From Pyrenopolyporus hunteri (Eukaryota; Ascomycota; Sordariomycetes; Xylariales; Hypoxylaceae): a stretch of DNA of 64,000 bases. This document shows, in pieces, positions 1 through 11,200 of this stretch (positions are counted from its first letter, which is position 1; each line of letters begins with the position of its first letter). The stretch lies in the NCBI GenBank assembly GCA_902806595.1, contig CADCXC010000037.1, positions 620,001 to 684,000 on the forward strand, read 5' to 3'. The position numbers and the translations under genes are program-made. Below the pieces are notes generated by a model, which had not been told where the DNA came from, searched no databases, and worked only from the letters and a program-made list of their open reading frames with translations.

Positions 1-1
1 C

Positions 2-112
2 GACGCCTTCCATAAGGCCTTCCCCACGCTCGGCGGCACGTATAACCTGAAGAGGGGCCCGGCGCAGGAGCCGGGGAGGGATGTGCTGGATGGGCAGTTT
101 AGGGGCGGGTAG
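2..112 (+). CDS. 3' end of an unidentified protein-coding gene
   Basis: An open frame enters from the left edge and ends at a TAG at 110-112, giving the last 36 residues of a protein ending in ...VLDGQFRGG. The codons are GC-rich at third positions, as in the other genes here, and the sequence turns AT-rich immediately after the stop, so this is probably a true C-terminus. The tail is rich in Gly, Arg and Pro (FPTLGGTYNLKRGPA). I do not recognise the family. It is convergent with the WD-repeat gene to its right. Confidence 0.55.
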   Translation, partial: DAFHKAFPTLGGTYNLKRGPAQEPGRDVLDGQFRGG

Positions 113-1080
113 GGTTGATGGGTGTCTGTTATATAGATATATATACATAGAGGCATGTGCATGATGTATGCGAGGATCGATGAGATTTAGATAGTGGTAC
201 ATTCTACCTGCCGAATTTAGAGAGGGTTTACCGTTACGTCCCCTCGTGGAAATATCATGGCTTGCATTTATAGCACTGCGGAGGTAGACTATTCCCAAAG
301 ATATTTATCTATATTTAAGAGACTAGAGGATAACATAAGTTAGGTACCTACCGAGTTAGAATAGTACGGGATCTAGGTAGGGAAAGACTCAGTTAAGAGG
401 TATTTAGCAGATACACGGCAGATATATAAACTGCCTATATAGCGGGACCACATACAACGCGAGATATTATACATCTTGATCCCTGGTGTACCATGGATAC
501 CGATTCTAGATGTAACTACGCTATAGAGGAATATACCTCAAGCAGTCGTGAATCCAGAATAACCGAATAAACGCGAGTGACTTTTATTCTACCAACACGT
601 ACATAATCCACCTACCCAGGTGGCCTGCATATCCTTATGCAAGAGTCTTCGGGGATAGAAGACGACGGGTATCATTCCCATGTATCTATGTACAGCAAAA
701 GAGAAGGAACAAACGCCAATTCCATGCAACCCCCTTTTAATCTACCTCTCTAATGCAGCGAGGGAGATGGACCTATCCGTCCGCTGCCCAAGGTGGCCAA
801 CGCACCAATAGTATGTATGTACATGAACGCCGACGCCTTTTCCTTGTTAATGCAACCCGTTCGTTTTACCTTTTTCCGGTTTATTCCTTTGTATCTATGT
901 CCATGTAGGTGCATTTTATTTCGTCCCGTTCCATTACGTAAACCACACCAATAGGTCCTTACCCCCCTTACATTTTCCGTGAATAGTCGAGCCGAAGCGT
1001 GAAAATAGAGAAAGGAAGAGGAGAGGAAAAGGCATCCAGCGTCTCTCTCAGCCCCCCACCTCCTAGGTAAGCCCAACGAA
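113..1080. other. intergenic, convergent 3' regions
   Basis: AT-rich noncoding sequence between two convergent genes. It contains short TA-rich runs near 130-150. An open frame on the minus strand at 750-1112 overlaps the end of the next gene, has no recognisable domain and is treated as 3' UTR. Nothing else is supported. Confidence 0.5.
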
Positions 1081-2891
1081 CTAACCCTCCTCATCCAGTT
1101 CCCCCTTCCCAAACGAATACGCCCAGACAGCGCCGCCCTCCGGCACGAACAAGCTCGCCGGCGCGTCGCCGCGGAACGCGTCGAACTGCAGGCAGCGGAC
1201 GGGCCCGTTGGGCGACTTTATACCGTCCACGCCGCGGCTCGCGGACGCCAGCCGCCGCCCGCTGCGCGCCGAGTACAGCGCCACCGCGCCGTCGTCGTGC
1301 GCGGCCGCCACGACCCCGGAGGCCCGGTCGTAGGCCAGCCCGACGCTGAGGTACGCGCCGTTCTTGTACCCCGGGAAGCGCAGGAGGGGGGTGGCTGGTG
1401 GGTGGGGGGTCTTGCGGTTGGGTTTGCTTCGTCGTGGGCCTGGGCTGGGTTCGCTGGGAGAGGAGGAGGAGGAGGTGGTGGGGGCGCAGAACCGCGTGTC
1501 GAAGACGCACAGCGTGTCCCGCAGCCCGGAGACTAGGACCTGGTGCTCGGTGATAGGCGTGATGTGAGTGATGGAGGCCCCGTGTGGAAGCTAGTGTAGT
1601 TGTGGGCGGGCAGACGCAGGTCAGCGGTGGTCAGGTTCCCGGGGCGGCCGCCGAAATACAGGATGTCCGGGTTTTCGGAGGGGTAGGCGACGGCAAAGAC
1701 GTCGCGGTGGGGACCCGCGCGGCCGGCCGTGAAGCTGTGGCTGCCTGAGGGGCTGCGGAACGACACCGTGTAATTCTCGTAGTCGCAGAGCAGAAGTCCG
1801 TGGCTCGTGCCCACGGCGCAGAGGTAATTGCTGCTGACTGGGGCGGGGCATATGACGTTGGTTTCCAGGTTGTGTTTATGAGGAAGGCCGTTTAAGTCTA
1901 TTCGGCCTGGGGCGTGGATGGTTAGGGGGTTGGTCTGCGTTCGTTGGGGGGTTAGAGGGGGGAGGATAAAGAACTAGGTCTACTTACCTCCGGTATACAG
2001 CCGATTACCAGTCCGGGAAAAGCAGCGCGGGCGCATGAAGGTACCCACTGAGCCAGGGGGAAGAGCGCACACAGGTGAGCCGACGTCGATATTCCGGGTG
2101 GCGACGAGGATGCGGCCGATCTTTTCGCTGTACTTTATATCTGATATCTCGGGTTCCAAGCCCGTGTAGTCCGGCAAGTTGACCTGACTCGACACGGCCA
2201 TATACCTCTCGCCTACCCTATCATCACCGTTTTTGTTAACCTCTTTAGACCCCACGAACCCCTTATCCCAGGCTATCACGGCGCCTGTTTACGTACCTGC
2301 CCGTCGAAGGGTTTCTAAGGGCGAGAGCTGAATGTAGCCCGTACCAGTCGAGCGCTTTAGATAGAACGTGATTAGCTCGTACCTGTAACGAAAAATATGT
2401 CTCTTGTCAGATAAACTCACTCGCGAAGACCGCGCATGCTTCCTCGTGCATTGCGTTGGAGACGCACATGTGCGTAGGATTCGCAGGGGTAAGCGCGTTC
2501 TGGAAGCGAATCCCGCCCTTCTCAACTAAGCCGAGAGCGAAACCCGCAGCGCCGACATCGCGGGTATGCTCGCCGTGTTCGCGCGCGAGAAAGCCGCCCA
2601 TGAGCGGGTGTTCCAAGGCTCTAGAGCGAGTGATGCGGTTGTGGTTCAGAGCAGCCCAGCGGTCTCGCTCGGCGGTAGCACGTTGCTCAAGCTTGCGCCT
2701 CTTGACGCTATCGGAAGACCAAGCTGCATTAGCCGGTGCTGTCTTACGATTTTCAACCTTGAAATAACGATTCTTTTCGGCGTCTGCGTAGACGTTAGTC
2801 GTGGCGAAAATACGGGTGGAATGCAAGATAATTCGGAATTCAGTTAATGGTACTTACCCCAATAAAATCCGGGAATATCTTGGGGCGCCAT
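1081..2891 (-). CDS. DCAF4-like WD40-repeat protein (five exons, one apparent 1-nt frame break)
   Basis: Likely substrate-receptor-type WD40 protein of the DCAF4/WDR21 kind; these bind DDB1-CUL4 ubiquitin ligases (family knowledge). Exons read 2858-2891, 2417-2783, 2297-2382, 1988-2242 and 1081-1906. The first exon encodes MAPQDIPGFYW and joins to DAEKNRYFKVE, the typical N-terminal motif of the family. Later exons hold WD-type segments (ISDIKYSEKIGRILVATR, HQVLVSGLRDTLCVFD, GVVAAAHDDGAVALYS). Two points are odd. The intron 2383-2416 would be only 34 nt, although its phase is right. Within the last exon the frame shifts by one base at a GGGG run near 1577-1580, with no room for an intron; the exon sum is one base short of a multiple of three. 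With that base the protein would be about 522 aa. This may be an assembly indel or a real lesion. Confidence 0.7.
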
Positions 2892-3594
2892 CTTATTGAT
2901 ATCCCGAACAATTGTGAAGGGAGCGTTGTGCTATAGATCTACTTAACTCGTCGTCGATAGATATATATGTCTGAAGGTAGGACGGAGAGTGATAGGGCTG
3001 ATAATCTTTAGTGGCGTGATGCAGCTTGGCAAGGGAGAGGATGAAGGAGGCCATAAGGGGATCGAATCTCAGAAGAAGAAACCATAAGCTACAGCATGGA
3101 AGGAAAATAAAGCGGTTAAGGTAAATCGTATCTGCGACCTGTACGTAGAACTTCGAGCAGAGCTTCACCTGCACGAGGTTCTACATATAATTCCAGGAAT
3201 CACGTGACGCGTACAGGTCCACACGTAGTGGCGCATCAAGTACCTAGGTACCAACATACTTTTGGATTCGAAACTCCTGATCTCGACGTCCTCGACGTCG
3301 CAATCAACGGCCAATTACTTTACTACGCGAAATTTCACATTCAGGCAACACAAGTCAAGTATTTTATACTTTCTTCATTCTTATTAAGTCTAAAAGACAT
3401 GGGTATGACGTAACCGGGGCCTATACGCCGTGGTATTTCAGTTTACAAGAAGGAAATAAAAGTGAACAACCAAGCCAGTCCGGAGTGTATCGGGGTCTAT
3501 AGACCGAGAGGCAAGAGTATGTAGCACCAATTAGGTGGTCTTCCGGGACAACCACCGCCGCCAGCCAAGCGGCCCGTCCGTTCCATCACGACAT
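2892..3594. other. intergenic between two minus-strand genes
   Basis: Contains the 3' flank of the H+-ATPase gene and the upstream region of the DCAF4-like gene. It carries one copy of the palindrome TACCTAGGTA at 3241-3250. Open frames on both strands here are short and show no known domain. Confidence 0.5.
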
Positions 3595-6500
3595 CTATTG
3601 AGACTTCTCGTGTTGCGTCGAGACACGTTGGAGAGAGACGACTGCGATACATGTTAGCTGAAAGGCCTTCGTTGGTTAGGTTAATGTAGGTTGATTGCAA
3701 CTTACCGAAATCTTCGAGCGACCTCTGCTTTTGGCTGCCCTTGGGGGACTTGCCGTGCATAAGGTTGTCGAATCCGACGCTGTCCTGGAGGATGTAGTAG
3801 ACACCACCCATGATACAGAACACACCGAAGGAGAAGATCCAGATACGGACGACGGCGACGATGTGAGTCAGCGCACCGTGCTCGAAGAAACCCCAGATGG
3901 TGAAGCAGGTGGCGAGGATATCGACGACCAAGATGGCACCGGTGAGCTGCCACGAAGGGATGGACGACCAGAAGGGACCGTTGGCACGGGTGATGAAGAT
4001 CAGCCAGTTCTCAGTAAGGGAGATCTCAAGGAAGAGAACCTCGTCCATGTTACCGTTGTTCTGGACGATACCACCGTTCTCGCCCTGAGCGTACATGGTG
4101 GTAACGGTAATCCAGGTACCAATGGCAAGGACAACACCGAGAAGGACGGACATACCCCAGAGCTTGGGAAGATTCCACTTGACGGGGCTCATAGAGTATG
4201 GGGCGTTATCGTAGGCAATGGCCAGGGTGGCAACATCGGCGAAGATGGCAATGAAGACAACCAGCTCAATATTGAGCGAACGGTTCAAGATTGCGATCCA
4301 CAGACCGAGGTAGATCTCCAAGTGGAGGGAAAGGGCGATACGGTAGACGACGTAAGCGTACATACGGTGGAAGATCTGGCGGGAAGTCTTGAGAGCATCG
4401 ATGATGGCACCAAGACCAGGGGCAAGGAAGACGATATCGGCAGCAGATCGGGCAGCGTCGGAGGCACCCTCGACAGCAATACCAGTATCGGCCTTCTTCA
4501 GGGAGGGAGCATCGTTGACACCATCACCAGTCATGGCAACGAGGTAACCACGCTGTTGCAGGATTTCGACGACGTTGTACTTGTGTTGGGGGAAAACCTC
4601 AGCGAAACCGTCAGCGGCCTCGACGAAGTCGTAGACCTCAGAGCCGGGCATGTCACCGCCACCACCGAGACCGAGACGCTCAGCATTGTAGACATTAGTG
4701 CCAAGACCAAGTTGACGGGAAGTCTCACGAGCGATACCGACGGCGTCACCAGTAAGCATCTTGATGGAGAGACCCAGGCGCTTGGCTTCGTTGATAGTGC
4801 GGGCAGTGTCGTGACGAGGAGGGTCAGAGCAAGGCATTATACCGAGGATCTCCCAGGCACCTTCACCACGCTTGCGGGCAACACCAAGAGAACGGAAACC
4901 ACGGGTGGCGAACTCAGCAACCTTGTTCTTGTAGGCCTGGTCGATCTCCTCAGGGATGGGGTGGTCTTCCTCAACGGTCTTCAGGACGAACAGAGGAGCA
5001 CCCTTGACACAGGTGATGCGCTCGCCCTGGGGGGACTCGACAACAGCAGTAACCTTCTTCGAGACGGGGTCGAAGGGGAAGAACTCCTTGACGGTGTACT
5101 TGGAGAGGACACTCTTGGCGCGAGGATAGTACTTGAGGGACTTCAAGAAAGCCTTGTCAATAGCATCCATACCCTTCTTCTTGCGGCTGGCAGCGAGACA
5201 GGCAGTAAGCATGAGATCCTCAGGGTCAACACCGGCAACAGTGAACGGCTCAGCGAGAGAGAGCTTGTTCTTGGTGAGGGTACCAGTCTTGTCAGAGCAG
5301 AGAATCTCGACACCAGCCAGAGACTCGATGGCAGAGAGCTTCTGGACAATGGCCTTCTTCTTGGCAAGGTAAGCAGCACCGACAGCCATGGTGGTGGTGA
5401 CGACGGCGGGAAGACCGACGGGAACACCGACGATAGTGATGGCGAGGGTGAATCGAAGGATATCGACGATGGGGTTTGATCGGTAGAACGAAGAGACCCA
5501 GACGACCAAGAGAGTGAAAACAACGAGAATCAACAATACAGTTCCAATGCCGTTGAGCACCTCAGTGAAGTGACCAGTGCCAGCCGAAGCCTGGTTGACG
5601 AGGGCAGCAGCGCGACCGACGAAGGTGTTATCACCGGTGGCCGAAACAACCATGAAGGCCTCGCCACGCTTGACAGCGGAAGAAGCGAAACATTGGTCAC
5701 CCTTGTGCTTGTCGACAGCGAGAGATTCACCGGTAATGGCAGACTGATCGACTTGCAGGAACGCATCGTCAGTGACGATTCGGCCGTCAGCGGGAATAAT
5801 GGTACCCTATAGAGAACAGTAGGTTAGCGATCCGACGAATCCAGATTGCCTAGGTGACTAATTACTCACCTCTTCGACCTGGAGGATATCACCAGGAACG
5901 ACTTGAGGAGCCTCAATTTCCTTGAGGGTACCATCACGGAGAACGACAGCCTTAAGAGCGAGAGTCTTCTTCAATTCGTCGACGATTGAACCAGCTTGGA
6001 ATTCCTGAATGAAACCGACGCAGGCGTTCAGGAGCAGAAGAGCGCAAATGACACCGAAATCGACCCAGTCCTTAAGACCGGCAGCGAGAACAGCGGCAGC
6101 CTCCATGACGAACTGAATAGGACCAACAAAGAAACCCTTTATCGCCAGTTAGTGGGGATACGACTTAATGGTGGGACACCAAGATAAGGCTTACGAAGAA
6201 CTTGAGGATAAGGTTTTCCTTCTCCTCCTTCATCTGGTTGAGACCATACTTTCGGCGGCGGTTTACAACCTCAGCTAGAATCACGTCAGTTTCGTATCGC
6301 AATGCGCCAACTTTGATGTCCGAAGCTGGGTTTCGAAGTTAGCGTGTAGTAACTTACCCTCCGTAAGACCAACTCGGGTGTCAGTCTGGAGCATCTCCTC
6401 GGGAACGACGCGACCGGAACCGCCGGGCTGTCCGTCACCTTCTTCCTCCTCGTCGAAAGCGTTGCCATCCTGCGATTCGAGATCCTCAATGAGGGCGTCG

Positions 6501-6649
6501 ATGTCCTCATCTTCCTCTTCTTCCTCTACGCCCTTAGTAGCCTTGGGCGGGGCAGGGTTATCAATTCGGTGAGCCTCCTTCTCGTCGAAATTGCCCGACT
6601 CGATATTTGTGTGAAGCGCCGGCGCGGCGGCATTATTGGACTCGGCCAT
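3595..6649 (-). CDS. pma1: plasma-membrane H+-ATPase (P-type, P3A)
   Basis: Electrogenic proton pump of the plasma membrane that hydrolyses ATP to export H+ and energises nutrient uptake. Five exons (6358-6649, 6195-6274, 5870-6136, 3706-5806, 3595-3641) sum to 928 aa, the usual fungal length. The N-terminus is acidic (EEEEEDEDIDALIEDLES), as in other fungal pumps. The phosphorylation motif CSDKTGTLTKNK is seen with Asp at about residue 385, followed by MLTGDAVGIARETSRQLG and the hinge motif TGDGVNDAPSLKKADTGIAVEGA split across the nucleotide-binding and phosphorylation domains. The last exon is only 47 nt and encodes the regulatory tail VVSLQRVSTQHEKSQ, whose Ser and Thr residues are glucose-regulated in yeast Pma1. 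The start is the first ATG of the acidic exon. The complementary strand also reads open for 594 codons, a by-product of codon bias. Confidence 0.97.
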
Positions 6650-8260
6650 GACGGCGAGTGTCTAGTAGCGACGACTGAGTGATGCGCAGTGTCAAGAACT
6701 GATTAAAAAGAAGTATGAGGACCGAGTCCAGGAAATTATTATTTACTCCAGGATAGGCGAGCAGGGAAGGCGACAATTAGGTATCCGGTTTGGAATGCTG
6801 ATTAGGTTGCAGGTAGGTTGGAATTGTTGATAATGTTGTTATATGTTGTTTTTTTAGTGAGGTATGATTGTCGTGGGGGAGTAAGATGGACGACGTTCAA
6901 ACTAATCACTTAGAAGGAGGGGGAGAGGGGAGATTTGGCGGAAGGCACCACGGACGACCTTGGAGGGAAATTGACGAGCCAGACGAGCCGAACCAAGTCT
7001 TCAACGTGATGGGGGAGAAAAGAAGAAATCGCGTCCAACGTGGGCGAGCAATTTCTTTATAAAGCGTGAGAAACAGAGTAACGAGAGAAGAGAGCTAATT
7101 CCGAAGTGTGGGTCCCAGGTAGACCAAGCTTCTAGTGGGTCACAACATCGAAGTATCGGTACAGACTAATACAGTGTGGGCTTGCCATCCGCGTGTTTCC
7201 ACAGGACCCGCACGAAGCTTTTAATAGATTCCAATTGGCCAAGGCAGGGCGACGTTCCCAATACCAACTGATAACTTCTCTAAACTCTCTAAACTCATCG
7301 TCTTCTCAGGTACGAGTTTGCATTCGCGCGTGAATTTTACAGAGGACCAACGCCCGGGCCAAGTAGTTTACCCATGACAGATATAGAGGTGACGAGCATG
7401 AAATGTTCTAAAGAACCTTAGGCATACTGGTAAAACGCTGAGTACGTGACGCTTGTATTAGAAAAAGTAACAGCGTAGGTACATGTAGGTAGGTACACAT
7501 TCAAAATCATTAACTCTAGGTAGGTATAGAAGTACCTAATCCAGTTAACCTCGAGTTTGTTTACATTCACATAGGTAGGTATATACATATAGCATATGAT
7601 AGCGTATATACATGTGCGTAGTCAGTTTTTACTTAAGCTCCCCCTTGGGGAAATTACCTTCCATGCACGTTAAGTAGCTAGGGGACGGAAGGTACGATGC
7701 ATCCCACGCAGTCCCTGGTGAATGGCCTTGTACTATTCCTCTGCGCTAGCCCAGATACACCGAGTTGGCCTACCTACTCGAGTTAACTCTGCTGGAGATA
7801 CCTAAAAGAAGGTATCATGCCACAGTGCGACTCGGTCCCTGCATACTCCACCCTTCGGTACCTGAACAGCACGGTCTCCACATCCCATCTCCAGAAGCAA
7901 AGAGCATTTGACGCCCCATCAACTCACTGATCTTGCGGGAATTTACTGATTACGCCCATGATGACGGTCAACGGCGCACCGACTCTTCTACATCCCATTT
8001 CCAGTCAAAGCTTTGAGGAAAATGTCGCGGGAGCTGCAGAGGCATTTATTCTTTGCAATTGACCAATTTTGGGATGCCGTTAGCCGATATCTATGTGGCA
8101 AGTTGACGTGGAAATAGCTGTCGTCTGAATGATCCGGTGAGCTTTTTTTTTTTTTTTTGTTCCCAATCCCTCTAATTTTTTTTTTCCTTTCTTCCCTTTC
8201 CGCTCGTCTCTCAGGCTCATCATCCCAAATCAAGATTCCGGGAGCTCTCTTCATTCGGGA
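6650..8260. promoter_or_regulatory. upstream region of the H+-ATPase gene
   Basis: Long gene-free region upstream of the pump's ATG. It holds a palindromic CCAAT element (CCAATTGG, 7231-7238) about 580 bp upstream of the start, clusters of TAGGTAGGTA-like repeats at 7480-7580, and a poly-T run near 8144-8159. Assigning promoter function is inference from position; no TATA box is clear. Confidence 0.35.
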
Positions 8261-11200
8261 AGCACGGTTCTACTAAGACCCATGGGCTTATGCGAGGGCT
8301 GCTAACCATTGAACCAGGGCCACCCATGCCGACCATAGTTAATTGTTAGTGTAGCACGGTGCCTGCTCGCACTATCCGCCGGTCTAATGGCGAGTCAGTG
8401 CACCCTTCATTACTGTGCCATCATCAGTGTCACCTCATATCCACCCCCATCCGCGGACCTGCAAAGCAGCAGACGCTAGATACATAATGGGTAACCCAGG
8501 GTACTTCTCCTTCTGCATACATGTAATGCTATCTTTACCAGCATTATGAGCCATTTTCCACTCAAGACCGCTGAACGAGGCTGCTCTCGAAAGCGGAAAG
8601 GTGTTGGAAACCCACCCAGGTCCTGTCGATCCTGCTAAGAGCAAGACGGCACCGCGAGCGCTCCAGCTGTTTTATTAGAGCATGCCATACCATGTCCAAT
8701 GCCATGCGATTACATAGCTCCAGCTATTTACATAATTACAGCGCTCCCACTTCGCTACATATCGTACAAGTCCGCTATACCTTACACAAGAGCGAGGTCC
8801 CAGAAAGTGGCCAGCTTTATCCCTATTGACCGTCAATCCGTCAATCGTCATTCTCCGGCGTGGAGCCGCGATACGTACTCCCTTACCGGACCTGCCAAAT
8901 GCGGCTTTACTGCTATAGTAGTCTCAGGAACCTCAGAGCATGGCCAGCGTAGCAGCATGGATTTCAGTTAAGGGGAAACGCGAACCCGTCGAGCGCAAGC
9001 AGCGTTGGAAAATAGCGATTAACCCACCGCCTGGATGAGGGTAGCAATGGATAACGCTGGTAGCAATTCCTACGACTCTAGATAGGCGCCTGGCGCGTGG
9101 TGGCTTACTTTTCATACGTCATGGGTTCATGGGATCAATCCCGCATTTTCCTAATCCTGCAACCATAAGGTGCGTACCCCGGCTACAACAGGTCACGGAT
9201 TGCATGGATCGAGTATGTCATACTCGCAGAAGTTTTTTTTTTTTTTCTTCTTCTCTCCTTCTAGAGTTCCATTCTGGTTTTACGGCGCCGCTTTCACCGA
9301 CACGCTCCGGAAGAGCGACCTCGGTGAAAGCTATAAGAGTCTTTCGCCTACCGCAGTTTCCTCGGACGGGTATTCGTTCGGTATGGCCGCTTCTCCACCA
9401 AGCTTCCCGCTTGTAGTGTCGTGGCGACCGTCGACTCAGTTCTGTCTCCGATGTCTACTGTTTGCCCCTTTCGCGTATACAGAATGCGTTAGCCTCAGGA
9501 TGTTCTGTGGATGGGTCAACCTTAATAAGCCCGAATGACTACCGCGCCATACATTGTTCATATAGGTATACGTTGCTATTCCAAGTCAAGGCTCAATACG
9601 TTTAGCCACATAAATCTCAGACACCGCCCGAGGTCTTTTTCGGACATCGGCATCTTTGGCATCTCGAAAACAGCCGTCTGCTTCATATCTGCGCAAAGGG
9701 TCGACGCAATCTATCAGCTTATCCCAGATCATACCTCACGGCCATCCCGTCTTAATCCATCTGCTCCCGTGCCCGCCGGAAACTCGTAGAAGAAAAAATA
9801 ATAATGTGTATACATAATGTTGACGTATTCCATGTACATATTCACGCAGTCTAGACTACGGCAAGTAGTCGCGTGGGCTGTCTGTCGTAAACTTGGACTA
9901 TCACGACTTACGGTATGCATATGTACAAATCTGGGACTCTTAGTAAGGGTAATTTCGCCAATCACGTTGACGGCAAAAGGTAATATCAGGAATCGGGATT
10001 CGTACGAGCTGGGGTCCCGCCTCGCCTGGAGTGCGTGATTGATTGATGGACTGATTGATTGCGCTAGGAGATACGCATCAGAGAAGGGGAGTCGCCTCGC
10101 CCGTTTGCGAGCTTTCTGGCTTCTGGATCCAGGATAGCCGGGGGACAGACAGCCACCCTAAGGACAGCAGGGGGCTCAAGTGTCGAAGAGTGTCGAGAGT
10201 GTCGTACAGTAGGGATCCGATGGAATTATACTGGGAGGATCCGAGGATCGAGCCGCTCGTGTCGCTAAAAGATTTTCCCATCTCCTGGGCCCACGCTGGC
10301 GCTCTGTCACTGGTCAATGGCTTTTATTCGGACATTAAGTGGTTCCTCTTGGTTCAGGGCGCAATTTCTGGTTTGTTTACGGTCTGCCTCGGTGCGAATG
10401 GCGAATAGCCTGGGCTAACAACTCCGGCAAGGACCCTTTTCCCAACCATGTAGGTAAGGTACTACACTCGCCGACGCCCATTCGAAGCATATCCGTCGTG
10501 TCTCCGACTATCCGACAAGTCCGCTCGCGCTCGCGCTTGTCACAGCTTACGCAATAAAGAAACATTCGCATTCTAGCCTCACCAAAGTCCATTTCTGTCT
10601 CGTGCTCCTAATGCAAAGCGGTTATCTGCTTCTCCTTTTCCCTTTCTTTCTTTTTTCTTCTTTCACGACCATTCCCGAAGCCGCAACTGCACCTATCCAA
10701 CGTGCTGCACCGGCCTTGCCTCACATGTAGTACATTATCTTCCCTTTCTACTATTTCGACTATGATTTGCGAATACATGCATAGTAAGATCCTGCGAGAA
10801 TTCCTTGTGACACCTACAGCTCTACTAAGTGACAGAGGCTCGAGACGCCCCAGCGCAATCGAAGCAAGGGTCTAATGCAAGCAACTTGCCATGAAACCCG
10901 GGTACCAAAAGCTTGGTTCTCTGATGAATGGCACTTGAAACAGGTCAGCAGCTATAGAAGTAAACAGCTCGGTATTTACGCAGAACGGTCGTCGCAAAAT
11001 ATCGCTCATATCGAAGTCGACCAGCGAACGTAGCGCGCCTTCATAATTAGCGTTTTAATTTTCTTTTCTTCTTTCTATTCTTGATGCTTACTCCTTTTCT
11101 TCGTGGATCATTTATACGAGACTTAGGGCCGTCAGACCTTTGGAGAACTCTGGAGAAAATGGGAGTTTCCCGGTCGATATGGGCTACTTTACCTGGTGTT

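Noticed and set aside
2289..2525. In-frame TAA next to VIAWDKG in the DCAF4-like gene, at first taken as a nonsense mutation
   Set aside because: A 54-nt intron (2243-2296, GTACGT...AAAG) removes the stop in the correct phase.
3695..5479. 594-codon open frame on the plus strand
   Set aside because: It lies wholly antisense to the H+-ATPase gene. Its Asp/Gly/Glu/Leu-rich translation is the mirror of a strongly biased coding sequence, not a protein family.
9060..9150. tRNA-like stretch
   Set aside because: It has a weak A-box-like and T-arm-like look, but the stems cannot be closed and the TTCRANY loop is missing.
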